DNA of 64,000 bases, taken from contig CM039199.1 of the NCBI GenBank assembly GCA_008360975.2, positions 1,752,530-1,816,529 of the forward strand. Reading direction: 5' to 3'. The translations under genes were made by a program, and so were the position numbers. The notes under the pieces were generated by a model, which saw only the letters and a list, made by a program, of their open reading frames with translations, had not been told where the DNA came from and ran no database searches. This DNA comes from Lichenostomus cassidix (lineage: Eukaryota > Chordata > Aves > Passeriformes > Meliphagidae). How positions within the stretch are numbered: the first letter of the stretch is position 1; each line of letters begins with the position of its first letter. Shown here one piece after another: positions 1 through 12,183 of the stretch.

Positions 1-3000
1 GTCGCTGCTGTGTGGAAGACAAGACCACGTTTTGTTCAGGCCCTGTGAAATGCAATTAGAAGCCCCTCCAGAGCCAGCAGGAGCTGAAGTTAAAAGGAGA
101 GAGGGGGGAGAAAAGGGACCTCCCCGCTGGCCAGCAGTGTGCTGACTTTGAAGTGCTGGGCCATCTTTTGTGTCCCCCTCGGAGGGCCTTTAATCAGGAC
201 CTTTGCCTTGTCATTCGGGGGGGACAAACCCCACACAGTTGGTGGGGTTGTCCCTGTGTGCGCCGGGAAGAAAAGTCTTTGTCAGAAATTTCCACTGACC
301 CAGGCACTTTGTTTCTTTGTCTCTCCCAGACGACGTTTGAACTAAAAAGAAGACCAAAACTCTCGTCTGTGCTAACAGTATTTTAATAGGGAGCCCCGGT
401 GACTTCTTGGAGCCTCCCTGCCAGGCCCAAGGCGGAGATGAGGCCTTTGGTCTGAAGGCCTCTTAAAATAAACCAGCTCAGGCAGCTTTTTATAGCCTTC
501 TTCTCGGTGTATGTCCTGGGTGATACAAAGAGACTCACACCGTAATATTGCAACACGCTGCTAAGGAAAAATACTTAATTCTCATATTATGTAACACGGC
601 ATAGACAGAAGCTGGCAGTGGTGAACATCTTATTTCTTGTTGTTTGCACAGCAGCGAGGTACAGATCAGCTAAAACTTCCAGAATAAATGGCCATAACCC
701 CAAGCATGAGGCAGATTGTATAAATTTGACAGAGCTGGAAGCTCTAAGCTGGCCAGCCCCGTGTCCCAGCCCAGTGATGGACGGCACAGCCCAGGGCACT
801 GCTGGAGCTGCAATGACACTGGGCTAAGCACCAATGATCTATGCTCTGCTTTCTGTAGCACTTTACAGACCAACAAAACGCTCCACTGAAATGCTGAGAA
901 TGACATTAAAATTCAGGTTGCCAGTGTTTTACTCATGAAGAATCTACTTGAGATACTTTTTAAAGAGATTTTTATGTATCTGTTGCAGTCCCACTTTTCT
1001 ATTGAAATATGTACACCTGGACTCATAACTATGACTTCTATTCCTCAGGAAGAAGCATAAAATAGTACTCAGGGCTTTTTAAATGTTATAAAATATTTCT
1101 AAAATAACTCTTCTTTCCCAGTTAAACATTATCTCCTTACCCATTTTTCCATTCACTTTTTGATACGCTGCAGCTTTTTCCCTACATTAAATCAGTTCCT
1201 CTCTAGAAAAAGTAAATTCCTTAAAAAGGAGGGGGAAATGAGAAGATTTTGTAGGAACAAATAGATTAATAACTAATGGTGATGAGATCTGGCAGCCTTT
1301 CTTACAGGTGTGTGTGGAATAGAAAATGTCACTGTATTATCAAAACAGGTTAAAGTTTTATCATGATTCTCGTGTATTTTATTAGATTCTCAAAGCACAC
1401 CTCCTCCAGTAATGCCTGCAGTAATCCAGGCTGGATATAGATCAGTTGATTAACTGAACCTCAGCAACAATAGCTCAGCTTTGGTATTATTTTTACTCTT
1501 TCAGCTTCCTCTTCATGACCTCCCCATCATTCACTTGGATTTGTATTATTTTGCATTTCTCCCTTCCTTTTTGTAGGGTCAAACACTGATTTTGAAGCAA
1601 AGGCCAAGCCTTCACCCCTGCAGATCCTTCAGGTGTTCTATCCCATTGATGGAACATTACATTAGACCAGGAATAACCCTGCCTGCTCCTGCTCTACACT
1701 AACAACAACACAGTGTTAGGTGCAACACATAATTACACGGCTGGCATGTTAATTACTGATAGAGAGACTTTCCCCAGTTTACCTGTGACTCAGCTGTCTT
1801 GGCCCTCACCAGCTACCTGTGTGTTTCTGACTGGTTTTGCTCTCAGTAACTGGCTCAGCCTTGCAAAGGCTCTAATCCAGCCAAATTTATACAATGGTGC
1901 TGAAGTCTGAATGCCAGAGCAGCCCCATTAACTTCAAAAGGACTTCTTTTTGTTGAAAGTTAAGCAGATATTTAAGTGCTTTGCTAGCTTAGGGTCAAAG
2001 TGTTCAGCACCTTGTTGGACTGTGTCTTACCTACCTCCTCATTAAAGATACATCAGATCAGTTGGCTTGTCTTTATCAAGCACAGAGGTGCAGCCAATTG
2101 ACTTTATGTGACAGCTAAAAGTGAAGGAGATCAAGGAAGCTTGAGAGACAAAGAAGTTAGGTTTTGTTAGAATCTTAAATGAAAGAAAAATAGTGTTTGG
2201 CGAGCTACTGAAAATTGTTTCTTGTGTCAGGAGGATTTTATTTTCCGAGGACTTTTGACCAGGACTTTTGGAAAGATTTGGATTTGTGGGTGGAGGCTGG
2301 GCTGAGGGAGAATCAATCTGCTTATTTTGTTGTTGCCTTTTTTGTTGTGAGTACCGTGGCCTTCCGCAGAGCTTTGGGTGCAGACTCCTGCAATCCCAGA
2401 TGAGGATGCACAGAAGGATTGGGAGCCTCAACAAAAGTGTTAGTGAGGCTCTTGCATTATTCTGACAAGGGGATTTGAAACAGCAGAATGCCTGGTGGGC
2501 TTAATACTGAGTGAAAATAGGCAGCCAATTTACAAGAGATCAACTCTATGGCATGAGTCATCTCCAGTGATGACCAGGGAGGAATTTTCTCTTTTTCCTG
2601 CAACATTAGCTTGATAGTTCTCACGATACAAATTATAAGGTCATTTGCATTTATATTTCTGCTAATGATTGTATGAAGAAATAATTTGTTTTCAACACAG
2701 CAGTGTGTCCATGCTTTCTCTCGTGCTGTAAGGTCAGCACCTGTGCATGATGGAGCCTTTGGTTCCTCAGCAGGAAGCTGTGAGGTCCTGGATGGGTTCT
2801 GCTCTCACCACAGGACCAAGCAGTGGATGAAACTGGGCAGTGTTCAGTTTTTGGCGCTACTTGCAGTGATCCTGTGTGATGTTCCTCCTCTGGAGAATGG
2901 GAAACAAGCATATCCTCTGTGTCCTGGTCATTGTCCTGCCTCTTGAGCTGCAGGGAGCCTCTTCTCTCTTGTGCCTGTGCTGTACCGCATGCCATGAGAC

Positions 3001-6000
3001 CTCCATCAAAAGCTGGAGTCCCCTGAGGACAGCTGTGTTTTGGGCTGATTTTAGGTAATTTTCTCTTACTTGATGCCCATATCAGCAGCCCTTGTTGTGA
3101 AGGGAGAAGTCTCTCCTTCCCTGAGCCCAGGGGCTCAACAGGGAACTTCACAGTTTCCTCCTACTTTTCCCCAGAGGAGGTGACATTTCCTGCCTGCACC
3201 TTCTTTCCTTCTCTCTTCTAGCTTAGATGCAACGAGAAAATCCCTTTTTTAATAAAAACGCAGCAGAAATCTAACCTGTGCAGGGTCAGGTTTACATTTA
3301 CCCTTCTAAGGCCCATCAGCAGCAGATGGGTGTTTCTGCCAGACCCAGTTATCAAAGTGTTGTGCAAGGAAATATCCCTGGTGGTATTTTCAGGCTCAAT
3401 GAACTCCAGCATATAGTTGTGATTTTTCCCGTTCTGATGACATCAGGGTGGAAACACGAGGCTGGGGACTCGGTGACAGCAGGCAGCTTTCCTGCCACTG
3501 CTCATTTACTGCCTTTCTTAGAGCCAGATCCTAAACACTCGAGTATTAACATGATTTCAGCTCTTAAGTAAAACTAAAGAAGTCTTTTCATCTTCCCGTT
3601 GAGTGACGAGCTCCTTAAGTAGATCACAAGCTTTCTGCTGCTTTGTCTGAGTGAGGAGGAAAACTTTAATTGTTCCCATCTTCTAGTGCAGGTATTGATT
3701 AATTAAATGTATTAGCAAAGATCTTGGCCTACTTTTTTGCACCATCAAACAAGTACTTAATGACTATATTACTATGAAAATGGCATCGCTTTAAAGCATT
3801 GCATTGGAGCCCCTTTGTACTTTGCTTTCATTTGATTTTTTTTTTCTTATCCCATTATGAACAATAAAGTTTCTCCTGTACTTTAATATAACACAGAGGA
3901 AGGGAAGGGAGGCAGAGAGGAGCTCTCAGCTGAGGGATCCCATCTGGGCCAAGCTGGAACTGTGGCATTGGGATGTCCCCAGGCAGGAGGATGTGCTGCC
4001 AGCTGGGGAGGCTCTGTGCAAGTGCAGGCAGGTCAGGGAGCAAATGTTAAATGGTAAATCTGTATAATTTACTCTAATTTAGCATTTGGTGGGTAGAAAT
4101 ATTAATATGACTCACATTCTAAGAGGGAGAAGGCGTGTTTATGAGGAACAGAACTAATAGGTCTGTGTGAGATGAAGAACACTGCCTCCCACTTCACTTA
4201 ATCTCTTTCTTCCTTTGCGCCCCATTTGTAGAATCTCACTTATTTTACACCCCTTTGCACTTTTGTGCCAGTTTACCTCCTCCACCCCACAGCCCTGTGC
4301 TCACCCATCTGTATCAGAGAATCCCAGAATGCTCTGGGTTGGAAGGGACCTGAAGGATCATCCAGTGCCACCCCTGCCATGGACAGGGACACCTTCTAGT
4401 ACCCCAGGCTGCTCCAAGCCCTGTCCAGCCTGGCCTTGGACACTTGCAGGGATCCAGGGGCAGCACAGCTTTTCTGAGCCATCCATTCCAGCACCTCCTC
4501 ACCCTCACAGGGAAGAATTTCTTCCTAATTTCCAGTCTAAATCTACCCTTTTCCAGTAAAGCCACTCCCCCTTACCATATCATACCTCCTGCACAAAGGC
4601 AGGATTTTGCACACTTGTTGGGAGGCAAATCCACATGAGTCTGCCCCAATTCACACTCACTGTCAGGGCCCCACAGCCCTCTCAGGTTTTAAATGCATCT
4701 TCTCATATTCTAGCCAGGAGTTCTTGGAAATCCCACCTTTTCCTGGCCTCCACGTGCACCTGGACCTGGTGTAGCTCAGCCTCTCCAGCTTGCACCTTGC
4801 CAGGCTGTGATGTTGTACTAAATGCTTTCGTTTTACAGCACTTTGAGTGTTCATACAAAATTGTAAAGGTCTGACACCAATCTGATGCTTTCAATCTTGA
4901 TGCTTTTATCCCACCTGGCTTTGCCTGTACCTGCCAACATGTGCCAGCCAGGCCAGCGACCAAAGCCAAACGGGGCTTCACTGACTGGAATGACAAAGCA
5001 TTTCTTGCTGAAAAAAAATAAAAGTGTTATTGCAGAACACTTCATAAACTGTAAATTTGGAATTAAGGCTTAACATTTTATAGTACCAGCACTGGGAAGT
5101 CCCATGTCTGTATCTAAAATATGTGCCATGGTGATAATAACACTTGGGTTTTCTGCAATGCTGAAAGTTGAGACACAGAGAACTGAAACGAGAGCCCAAC
5201 TGCCTTTGACACCAGGGAAAATGTGAAAATACACTCACAGCTGGCTGCTGGTCCACACCTGCTGGGCCACCCTCATACCTGAAATAAAATGCATGTTAGC
5301 CACCTCTGCAGACAGGTAGGCTGAGGGCTGTGCTGCACAGGAGTCACTCGGGTCCCATGTTGGTGTGGGAGGAGTGGAGAAGCACAGCTGAGTTGCTTAA
5401 AATAGCCAGAAAAGGACCCTTAGTCCTTTCTTGCCTTGTTCCCTTCACATTCACAAATGTTCATCTCTGTCTCTCCTTTTTTTCCATCCTTCCTAGGGGC
5501 GATGACTGACAGATTAATATATGTCTAGCTACGTGTCTTAGAAATCAAAAGGAAGGTGCTGTCAGAATCGCTTGTCAGAAAATGAGATTAGGCACACTTG
5601 TCATTTGCTGAGGATTGCAGTCTTTCAGAGATAAGGTTGCATTTAATGAGTGTAAAAAGCCTCCTTGTGAAAAAGGGGGTGGTGCAGGAGAGAGAGAATG
5701 ATTATTTTTCTGGTGTCAGCTGAGTGCTTTATCATATAACTTGATAGCGTGGCACCCTGGCAGGCACTGATAATGGCTGCTGGGGCTATTGCACCTCTTC
5801 AGCTGCTCTGCAGCTTCAAAAGTGATGACTTGTTACCTGCTTTTAAACTCTCCTTGGATGTCGAAACCCACTATCCTGAGGGAAAGAAGCAAAAGCATGT
5901 ACAGTGTGTTTTAAAGAAAGACCTGTGAAAACACACAGCATAAAGGGAACGTGCTAAATGTATAGCCACTTTCCCCAGCAAACTAGAAAGAATACTCAGC

Positions 6001-9000
6001 GGGTTTCGGTGAAATATGGAACTTGTCTGACAAGTGAAGGATAACTAATGAGAAACAGAGCTGTATCCCACTGAAACCAATTGTGTTTTGTTATGGAAAA
6101 TATTTATCACGCCTTTTTTTTTCATTTGTTGGTTCTCCTAACAGTGCCATAATAACTTCTCTTATGTATGTGATTTGGTTTCTCTCATATGCATCTCAGT
6201 TATTTAAATCTGCAGCGGGGTGGGTGTTTTTTGGTTATCAATTGGATATTATCATCTTGTACATGAATATTTTAGGTGAATGTTTCATTCATCAAAGTAA
6301 TGGTCATTCTTTTGCCAAGTTAATGTCTTTGCATGGTTTAGAAGCTGGCTAAAGGTACAGATTTATTGTTCATAATCTACTTTCTAAATATGAGCTGACA
6401 GTCAAAAATGGAATTTATCTGTTCAGCAGAAGAGCCCCTACATTAGCTACATGTTTTTGCAACAGTATTTCTTGCCTTGGCATACCTCTTTGAAAATTAT
6501 CCTTGGAAGAGGAGATTTCTGTCGTATATTCTTCTCATCAAATGAGATGTGATTTTCATTATTTTGCTTGAATGTTAGAAAATGAAAGAAATTACTTGAT
6601 TGGTTTATGGTGCTGATTCAGCATTTTCTGGACTAAAAATGACCTGGACGACAGAATGGGATTACAGCACGCAATAATGGATGCTTTATTTGGTGATAAG
6701 AAAGTCTCTTCTTCTGACTGGGAAGAAGAGAATGAAAAATATTTCTCTTATTAGGTGATTCAGTACCCAGATATTGACAGACAAATTAATTTGAAATACT
6801 TCTTCAGTTGCAGAACCTGCTAGCAGGCAGAAATTAGGGGAGGATAATGGCCACAGCTTGAAAGTGGTGCATTTATGAAGTGCACAACAGAAGTGCTGGT
6901 GGATGGGGAAGAATTTATATTTTATCTTCTTACCCAGCGATGGGATCTTATGTTCCTGGTTAGAACTGCAGGGTGGATTGCAGCTCAGAGCCCAGCAAGG
7001 TCCCCAGGAGCTACATCCAGGCAGCCCATGCTCCATGGTGGATTTAGTAACTCGGAATTCGAACCCCAGGAAGGCTTATAGAGGAAGAGATAAAATGCAG
7101 GTATTTTCTGATGGAAAAGTTACAGCCAGGGTTCTCACTCTTTGTGCTGGTTGAAGGGAAGGAAAGATAACTGTGGTGTTCACCTCAAGGATTTCACAGT
7201 GTTTGGAGAAGCCTGGGGGGGAAATGGCTTCACACACGTAGGACAGTTAGGATTTGTCTTTGGTACAGTGACTGGGTTGAGAAAATTATCCACCCTCCCC
7301 AGGTGTGCAAATCTGGACTAAATTCTGCCCTCGGAAGCAGTGGAGACCACTTAGTATTTTATAGGGCCAAGCTGTAAGGAGAGGGAAGAGAGAGCAGCCC
7401 TATTGTTCCCTGAGCCCCAGTTTTTATCTTTGTTTCCATTTGAAACCCTAATCATAAAACTGCCTGCAGAGCGGTTGCCTTGCTGTTCCTCTAAATGAGA
7501 ATTCCAGCTTTTATGCTAATTCAGTTTCAGGTTTCTTTGAACCTGCAGTTTATGGGCCTCTGCTTAAAACTGCAATCTGTTCTGCATAAAAGAAGGGATT
7601 ACAAAGGGGTTTAGTTTTGCAAATGCTGCAGAAAAATAAAAATAATAAAAAAGTTGCACTGTCATTAATATGTTCCCGCAGAAGTTTTCTGCTTTGTCAA
7701 ATGAAAAGCATTACTTACATGGAGATTTACCCAGGGATGTTCTACATTAGGGGTTCTGTTCCCCTCGGAAAGGGGCATTTGCTGTTTGTGTCACCCTCTG
7801 TTTCTGTCCCTGCTGGAGGGGACGCTGAGGGAGCATCGCTGCCATGCCCTGCCAGGAGCACCCAGGGCTGGGCTGCTGCCACACATCCCTGCCAAATCCA
7901 GCAGAATCCACCAGTCACTTTGCCTGGCATCTCTTGTGACCTTTTTATGGCCATACCAGTGTTGCCATTGTCGAGGTCACTCTCGAGAACAGGTCCTTTT
8001 CCTGAACCTCTTAAAGTGTTGGAGTTTAAGTACCTTCTGGTTGGGACATTATGCCGTGGCTTGCTGTTCGCAGCCATAAAATTCCGCTGATAGCTCCATA
8101 AATTCTTTTCTTGGGGAAAAGATCCTGCATCTCTTACCCAGTAATAGGCAAAATCTTGTATGTTCTCAAAGCATTATGGAGGGCTTTATAAGGCACCGCA
8201 ATCACGCTCCAAAGTCAGCTACCATGGTGTCTTCTGGGAAGGTTAGCAACTTAATGGAAACATAAATGTTTCCAGGCTTTGACAGAATACCAAAGAATTG
8301 GAATAATCACTTTTTATGTTGCCAGGAAAAAAGCTGCAGAACCTTCCAGGTGAGGTGAGGTTTGCCATAAATAATTTAATCCAATATAATCTGCTGTAAT
8401 TTCAATATTCATTTGCTTCTTGTGCCAGAGATGGATAATTCTTCTTTGGAATTACTCTATGGCTTGGAAACGAATGTCTGCTTCCCTGCCTGCTGTCTGG
8501 GCAGCTTTAGGTCATTTTTATAAAACACTTGGATCTGAAAACCTCTTCCAGAGAGTGAAAGATCTTGAAATTACTTTTGATCCAAGTTCAATGCACTTCA
8601 TTTGGCTGTTGTTGTGGCAGAAACAAATGTCGACGCTGACAGAGACCACAGACAGATGAAAAAAATCCTGGCAAGGTCCCACATAGATAAGAGACAGAAG
8701 GTTTCAAAAACCTATCCAGGCATAACCTAAAACACAGGGAAGTATTGCTGTCAGGAGAGGGGGAAGCTTGATCCAAAGGCCATTCAAATCACTGCAAGGA
8801 GGAGGGATCCCTTTGATTTAATTTGGCTTTGAGTGAATTTCTAAACTCCAAATTTCTCATTCAGAATTGCACAACGCATTTTGTGCATGTGTAATTTTGA
8901 ACAAGGAAAACAGAGGTCCTCAATTTATCTCTAAGGCACAAATAATGAACATAATGAGGCCCAGAGCCCTGCCAATAAACCCTCACAGCCCCAGGGAGAT

Positions 9001-11080
9001 GAGCAGGTAAATGCATTTCTGATTCTGTGTATGCTGGGATTTCAGGTGTGGCATGTGGTTAACATTGGAAAAATCCAGTACAGACAAGCCTGTCATTTAA
9101 TCCAGGCTAAATTTATCAAATTAAAGTCTTGTGAGGAGCCTGGGCTTTAATTAGAGCCATTCTTACCATGTCAGGATGTGGAAAGTCTTGACCAAGGTGC
9201 TCAAGAGAATACATGAGCTGCCACACCTTGGTACTGTGCATTTAATTCCTCGTCCAGGTACAGCCTCACCATGAATCCACACAGTCCCCAAGTGCTGGGA
9301 TTGTACAGAGAACACTCTGCCAGCTTAATGCCTTTATGAATTTATTTTTGGTGGCAACTGGAATCTTCATCAAGCAACATTCATGGCCAATGGGCTGTCA
9401 TGCCTTTTGGCCACTGTGCACTGTTGATTCCAGAGACCAGACCTGAAGCCATTTCTGTTTGGTTTCTCTAGAGGAGATGGAAACCGTCTCTCTGATGGCA
9501 CAAAGTTATCTTTGCAATATAAATTTATTAGATGAAATATATATTTATTAGATGTAAAACTTGTGAAATTTTAGCAGCCAAAATCCTTGCTCAGTTATGG
9601 TGCGGAAATGTGGGGATCACCTACTCAGCTGGACAATCCTGGAGAACTCATTTCCATTGCCATACCAGGATCTGAGGCTGGCCACAATTCTTTAATTTTC
9701 CAGTGAAGACCACTTGTCCCAGTTTCACCAAAGCATTCCCACCCTGGATTAGCCATGGCATGAAAGCACTGTGGTGTCTGCAGCCACGATCTGAACCTGG
9801 AGCTGTGCTGGGTGTGTTCATCTCCTGTGCATCATCCTTGCTCTTTGTTCATCTTCCCACCCCGCTGTCCCAGCAGAAACCACCACAGTCAGTGGGACTG
9901 CACCTCAGATAAGAATCTTGGAGAAGCCAGTGAGGGGGAGAGCTGTTCTTAAACGGATCATACAGTGATGGAATGAGGAACGAAGGGGAAATATTTGCAT
10001 AATATCCTGTAGTTCTACATGGGTAATGAGTGGGAGTTATTTCTTAATTATGGCACTTGCGCTTGTGTGGACAGTCAGATCATGATTCCCCTTCCCCTCA
10101 CACGCTGTGGGATTTGCTCTGGGCAAGGCCACCAGAGCCACTGCAGCCACCTGCACCCTGTCACTGCTTGGGGAGAGCTCAGAGCCACCTCGGTTGCCCT
10201 GGGACCAGGAGAAGTGCAGTCCTTCAGCATCTCATGTCCCAGTCTGAGCTCACAGCCGGGCCAGGACTTAAGTGCATCCATCTTTCCAAGCTCCCGTTGG
10301 ATTTTGGGTACATAACTATATTCCTGGCTCAGGTGAGGCTGACCAGGCACACACAGCTCTTGCTCTGCTCTTGTTTTCTGGCTGCTGTAGGTAGTTCCCA
10401 TCTTTTCCTTAGGAGAGTCACCTCCTCCAGGCTGAGCTCTGCCACAGGAGTTGGGGTGAATAGGGCTTGTCAACCCCGTTTCTGAGGATTTAGCTCAAAT
10501 CCAAGTGGAACCCACGGGAGTTTAATTCCATTAGCACTCCTAGCCCAGTATGGGTTTGAAACCCATTTCCAGGTTTGAAGTCTTGAAAACACTCCCTGGG
10601 CACGGTCTTGCAAGCCCGTAAGTCCTCTCTTAGCACCTATCCCTTTCCCAGGAAACATCTCACCGTATGGGGCTACCGTGCCAATGTGCATAACTGCCTC
10701 TCATCTTCCCGGGAAACATCATTTGGCTCCGAGTGCTGCGCTTCAGTGAATAATCATTTCTATCATCGTGTACGTGCGCGTTTATTTTCCGCGGTGGCCA
10801 TTACTAATGGTGTGCTGCGCTTAAGGAAAACCCACAGAGAGTGGGAAATCCACTGCCCGTTGACAATAATGTTCAGTGCTGGAAGTAGTCAGGCGAAGAG
10901 TCTCTGCACGGGGGGCTCAGGGAGGCACACAGCTCAGCGAGCAGCCGGGGTCCCCGGCAGGCCACCCTGCCTGCAGCTGGGGACATTAGGTTTTCCCACT
11001 TAAAAAAAAACAAAAAAAAAGAAATTAAATTTCCGTTAAAACAAACAAAAATTGCTACATGCAATACGATGTTTTCCATC
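1..11080 (+). other. AUTS2: AUTS2 intron upstream of exon 6 (5' part)
   Basis: No exon, RNA gene or credible protein-coding frame is visible here; open frames are short and compositionally random. The sequence is mostly moderately AT-rich unique DNA with only one CR1 fragment (4317-4556). The AUTS2 residues that should precede exon 6 (the acidic DSDSDQEEK-type segment) are not found, so the upstream exon lies before the window. The low transposon content agrees with the known richness of AUTS2 introns in conserved non-coding elements, but conservation cannot be judged from one sequence. Assignment as AUTS2 intron is inferred from the downstream exons on the same strand. Confidence 0.8.
4317..4556 (-). 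repeat. CR1 LINE 3' fragment (antisense)
   Basis: Read on the - strand this matches the 3' block shared by the other copies in the window (lysine/arginine-rich last codons of ORF2, then the 'tggcagtgtccaaggccagg'-like segment, then the ccttccaaccc block and a short ATTCTGTGA-like tail near 4317). It is 5'-truncated, as usual for CR1. It is the only copy in the first 22 kb. Confidence 0.88.
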
Positions 11081-11864
11081 ATGTTTCCTCCCACGGAGCT
11101 CTAGAGAGCGATGTTCGTGGAGCTTTCGCGACTGCTGCTCGTGTGCGTGTGCCGCCATCCCGGGGAAACGGGGGACTGTCCGGCTGCGCGGCCGCCGCGG
11201 GTCCCTCGCACCACCCCGAGGAGCCGCGGGCGGAGGCTCCGCGCAGCCCCGCAGCCCGGAGGCAGGATGGGGAGCGCGGCTCCCTCCCTCCCGCGGAGCC
11301 TCCCCCGCCCGGGCCGGGCCGGGCCGGGCCGCCCCCGCCGCGGGGACCCCGGCGGAGCGCGGGGCGGGGCGCGGCGGAGGGCGGAGCCGGCGGGCGGCGG
11401 CGGCGGCTCCGGGAGCGCCGCGCAGTGCGGAGCGGAGCCGGGCGGCGAGAGGGGTCCGGCGGGCGGCTGCAGCCGGGCCGGGCGGAGCGGAGCCGCCCCG
11501 CGGGGATTACAGGCTTGCGAGGCTGTGTCAGCGGGGCCGGAGGAGCCGGGGCCGGGCCGCTGCTTCTCCCCCATGGAATTCACCTGAGCGCGGCCGCGAC
11601 GGGAGGGACGGCGCCCGGCGGGAGCCCGCTTCGGCTCGGGAGAGGACGGGCATGACTTTTTAACCCAAACAAAAACAATCGCCCCCCAAAACACCCCGGC
11701 AAACGGCGGAAGAGAACCCAAAAAGCCGCCCGAAGGAAGGGACGCGCAGCTGCCGCCGCCGGCGCCGGAGCCGCGCAGGGAGGGAGGAGGTGCCGCGGCC
11801 GCACCGCCCCGCACCGCCCCGCACCCGGAGGTGCCGCCGCTGCCCCGCACCGCCGCCGCCGCAC

Positions 11865-11897
11865 ATGGTTTTCTTTGTCCTGCCGCCGCTCCAGTAG
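11865..11897 (+). other. Upstream ORF in CpG island (10 codons)
   Basis: ATG at 11865 opens a 10-codon frame (MVFFVLPPLQ) closed by TAG at 11895. It would be a uORF if transcription starts upstream of it. Function is not known; the start site is not defined by the sequence. Confidence 0.25.
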
Positions 11898-12005
11898 CGC
11901 GCCCGCTCCGCGCACGCCGCGCTCCCCGCACGCCGCGCTCCGGTCGCTCCTCTCGGGAACCATCTTGCGGGAGCGGGGAAGGAAGGGGTCGGCGGCCCGG
12001 GAAGG

Positions 12006-12089
12006 ATGCCCGCCCGGCGGCCCGCGCGCCCGGCCCGCGGAGTTGGTTCGCCGCGGAGGATTAGTTGGGGTTTGGCCGCGGGACGCTGA
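12006..12089 (+). other. Upstream ORF in CpG island (27 codons)
   Basis: ATG at 12006 opens an Arg/Pro-rich 27-codon frame closed by TGA at 12087. It is in the same frame as the ATG at 12141, so this TGA sets the upstream limit of that ORF. It may be a uORF controlling translation from 12141, or chance in GC-rich DNA. Confidence 0.25.
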
Positions 12090-12140
12090 GAGCCGCGCTG
12101 GATCGGAGTTGCCGCACACGCCCGCCCCTCCCGCACCGCC

Positions 12141-12183
12141 ATGAGCCGCGGGCCGGCAGCCCCGCCGAGCCCCCGGACAGCAG
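12141..12183 (+). CDS. AUTS2: Candidate alternative first coding exon of AUTS2
   Basis: An ATG at 12141 in a fair Kozak context (G at -3) follows an in-frame TGA at 12087, and reads MSRGPAAPPSPRTA before a CAG|GTAATG donor at 12183/12184. The exon ends with one leftover base (G). Joined to exon 7, whose first two bases are AT, this makes a GAT codon and stays in frame (RTA-DKELG). Joined to exon 6 it would read GGC ATC TGA and stop at once. A stronger donor, GCG|GTGAGT at 12345/12346, also ends this frame in phase 1 and would add 54 codons. The phase match has a one-in-three chance of arising at random, so this is a prediction that needs transcript evidence. No similar human isoform N terminus is known to me. 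Confidence 0.35.
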
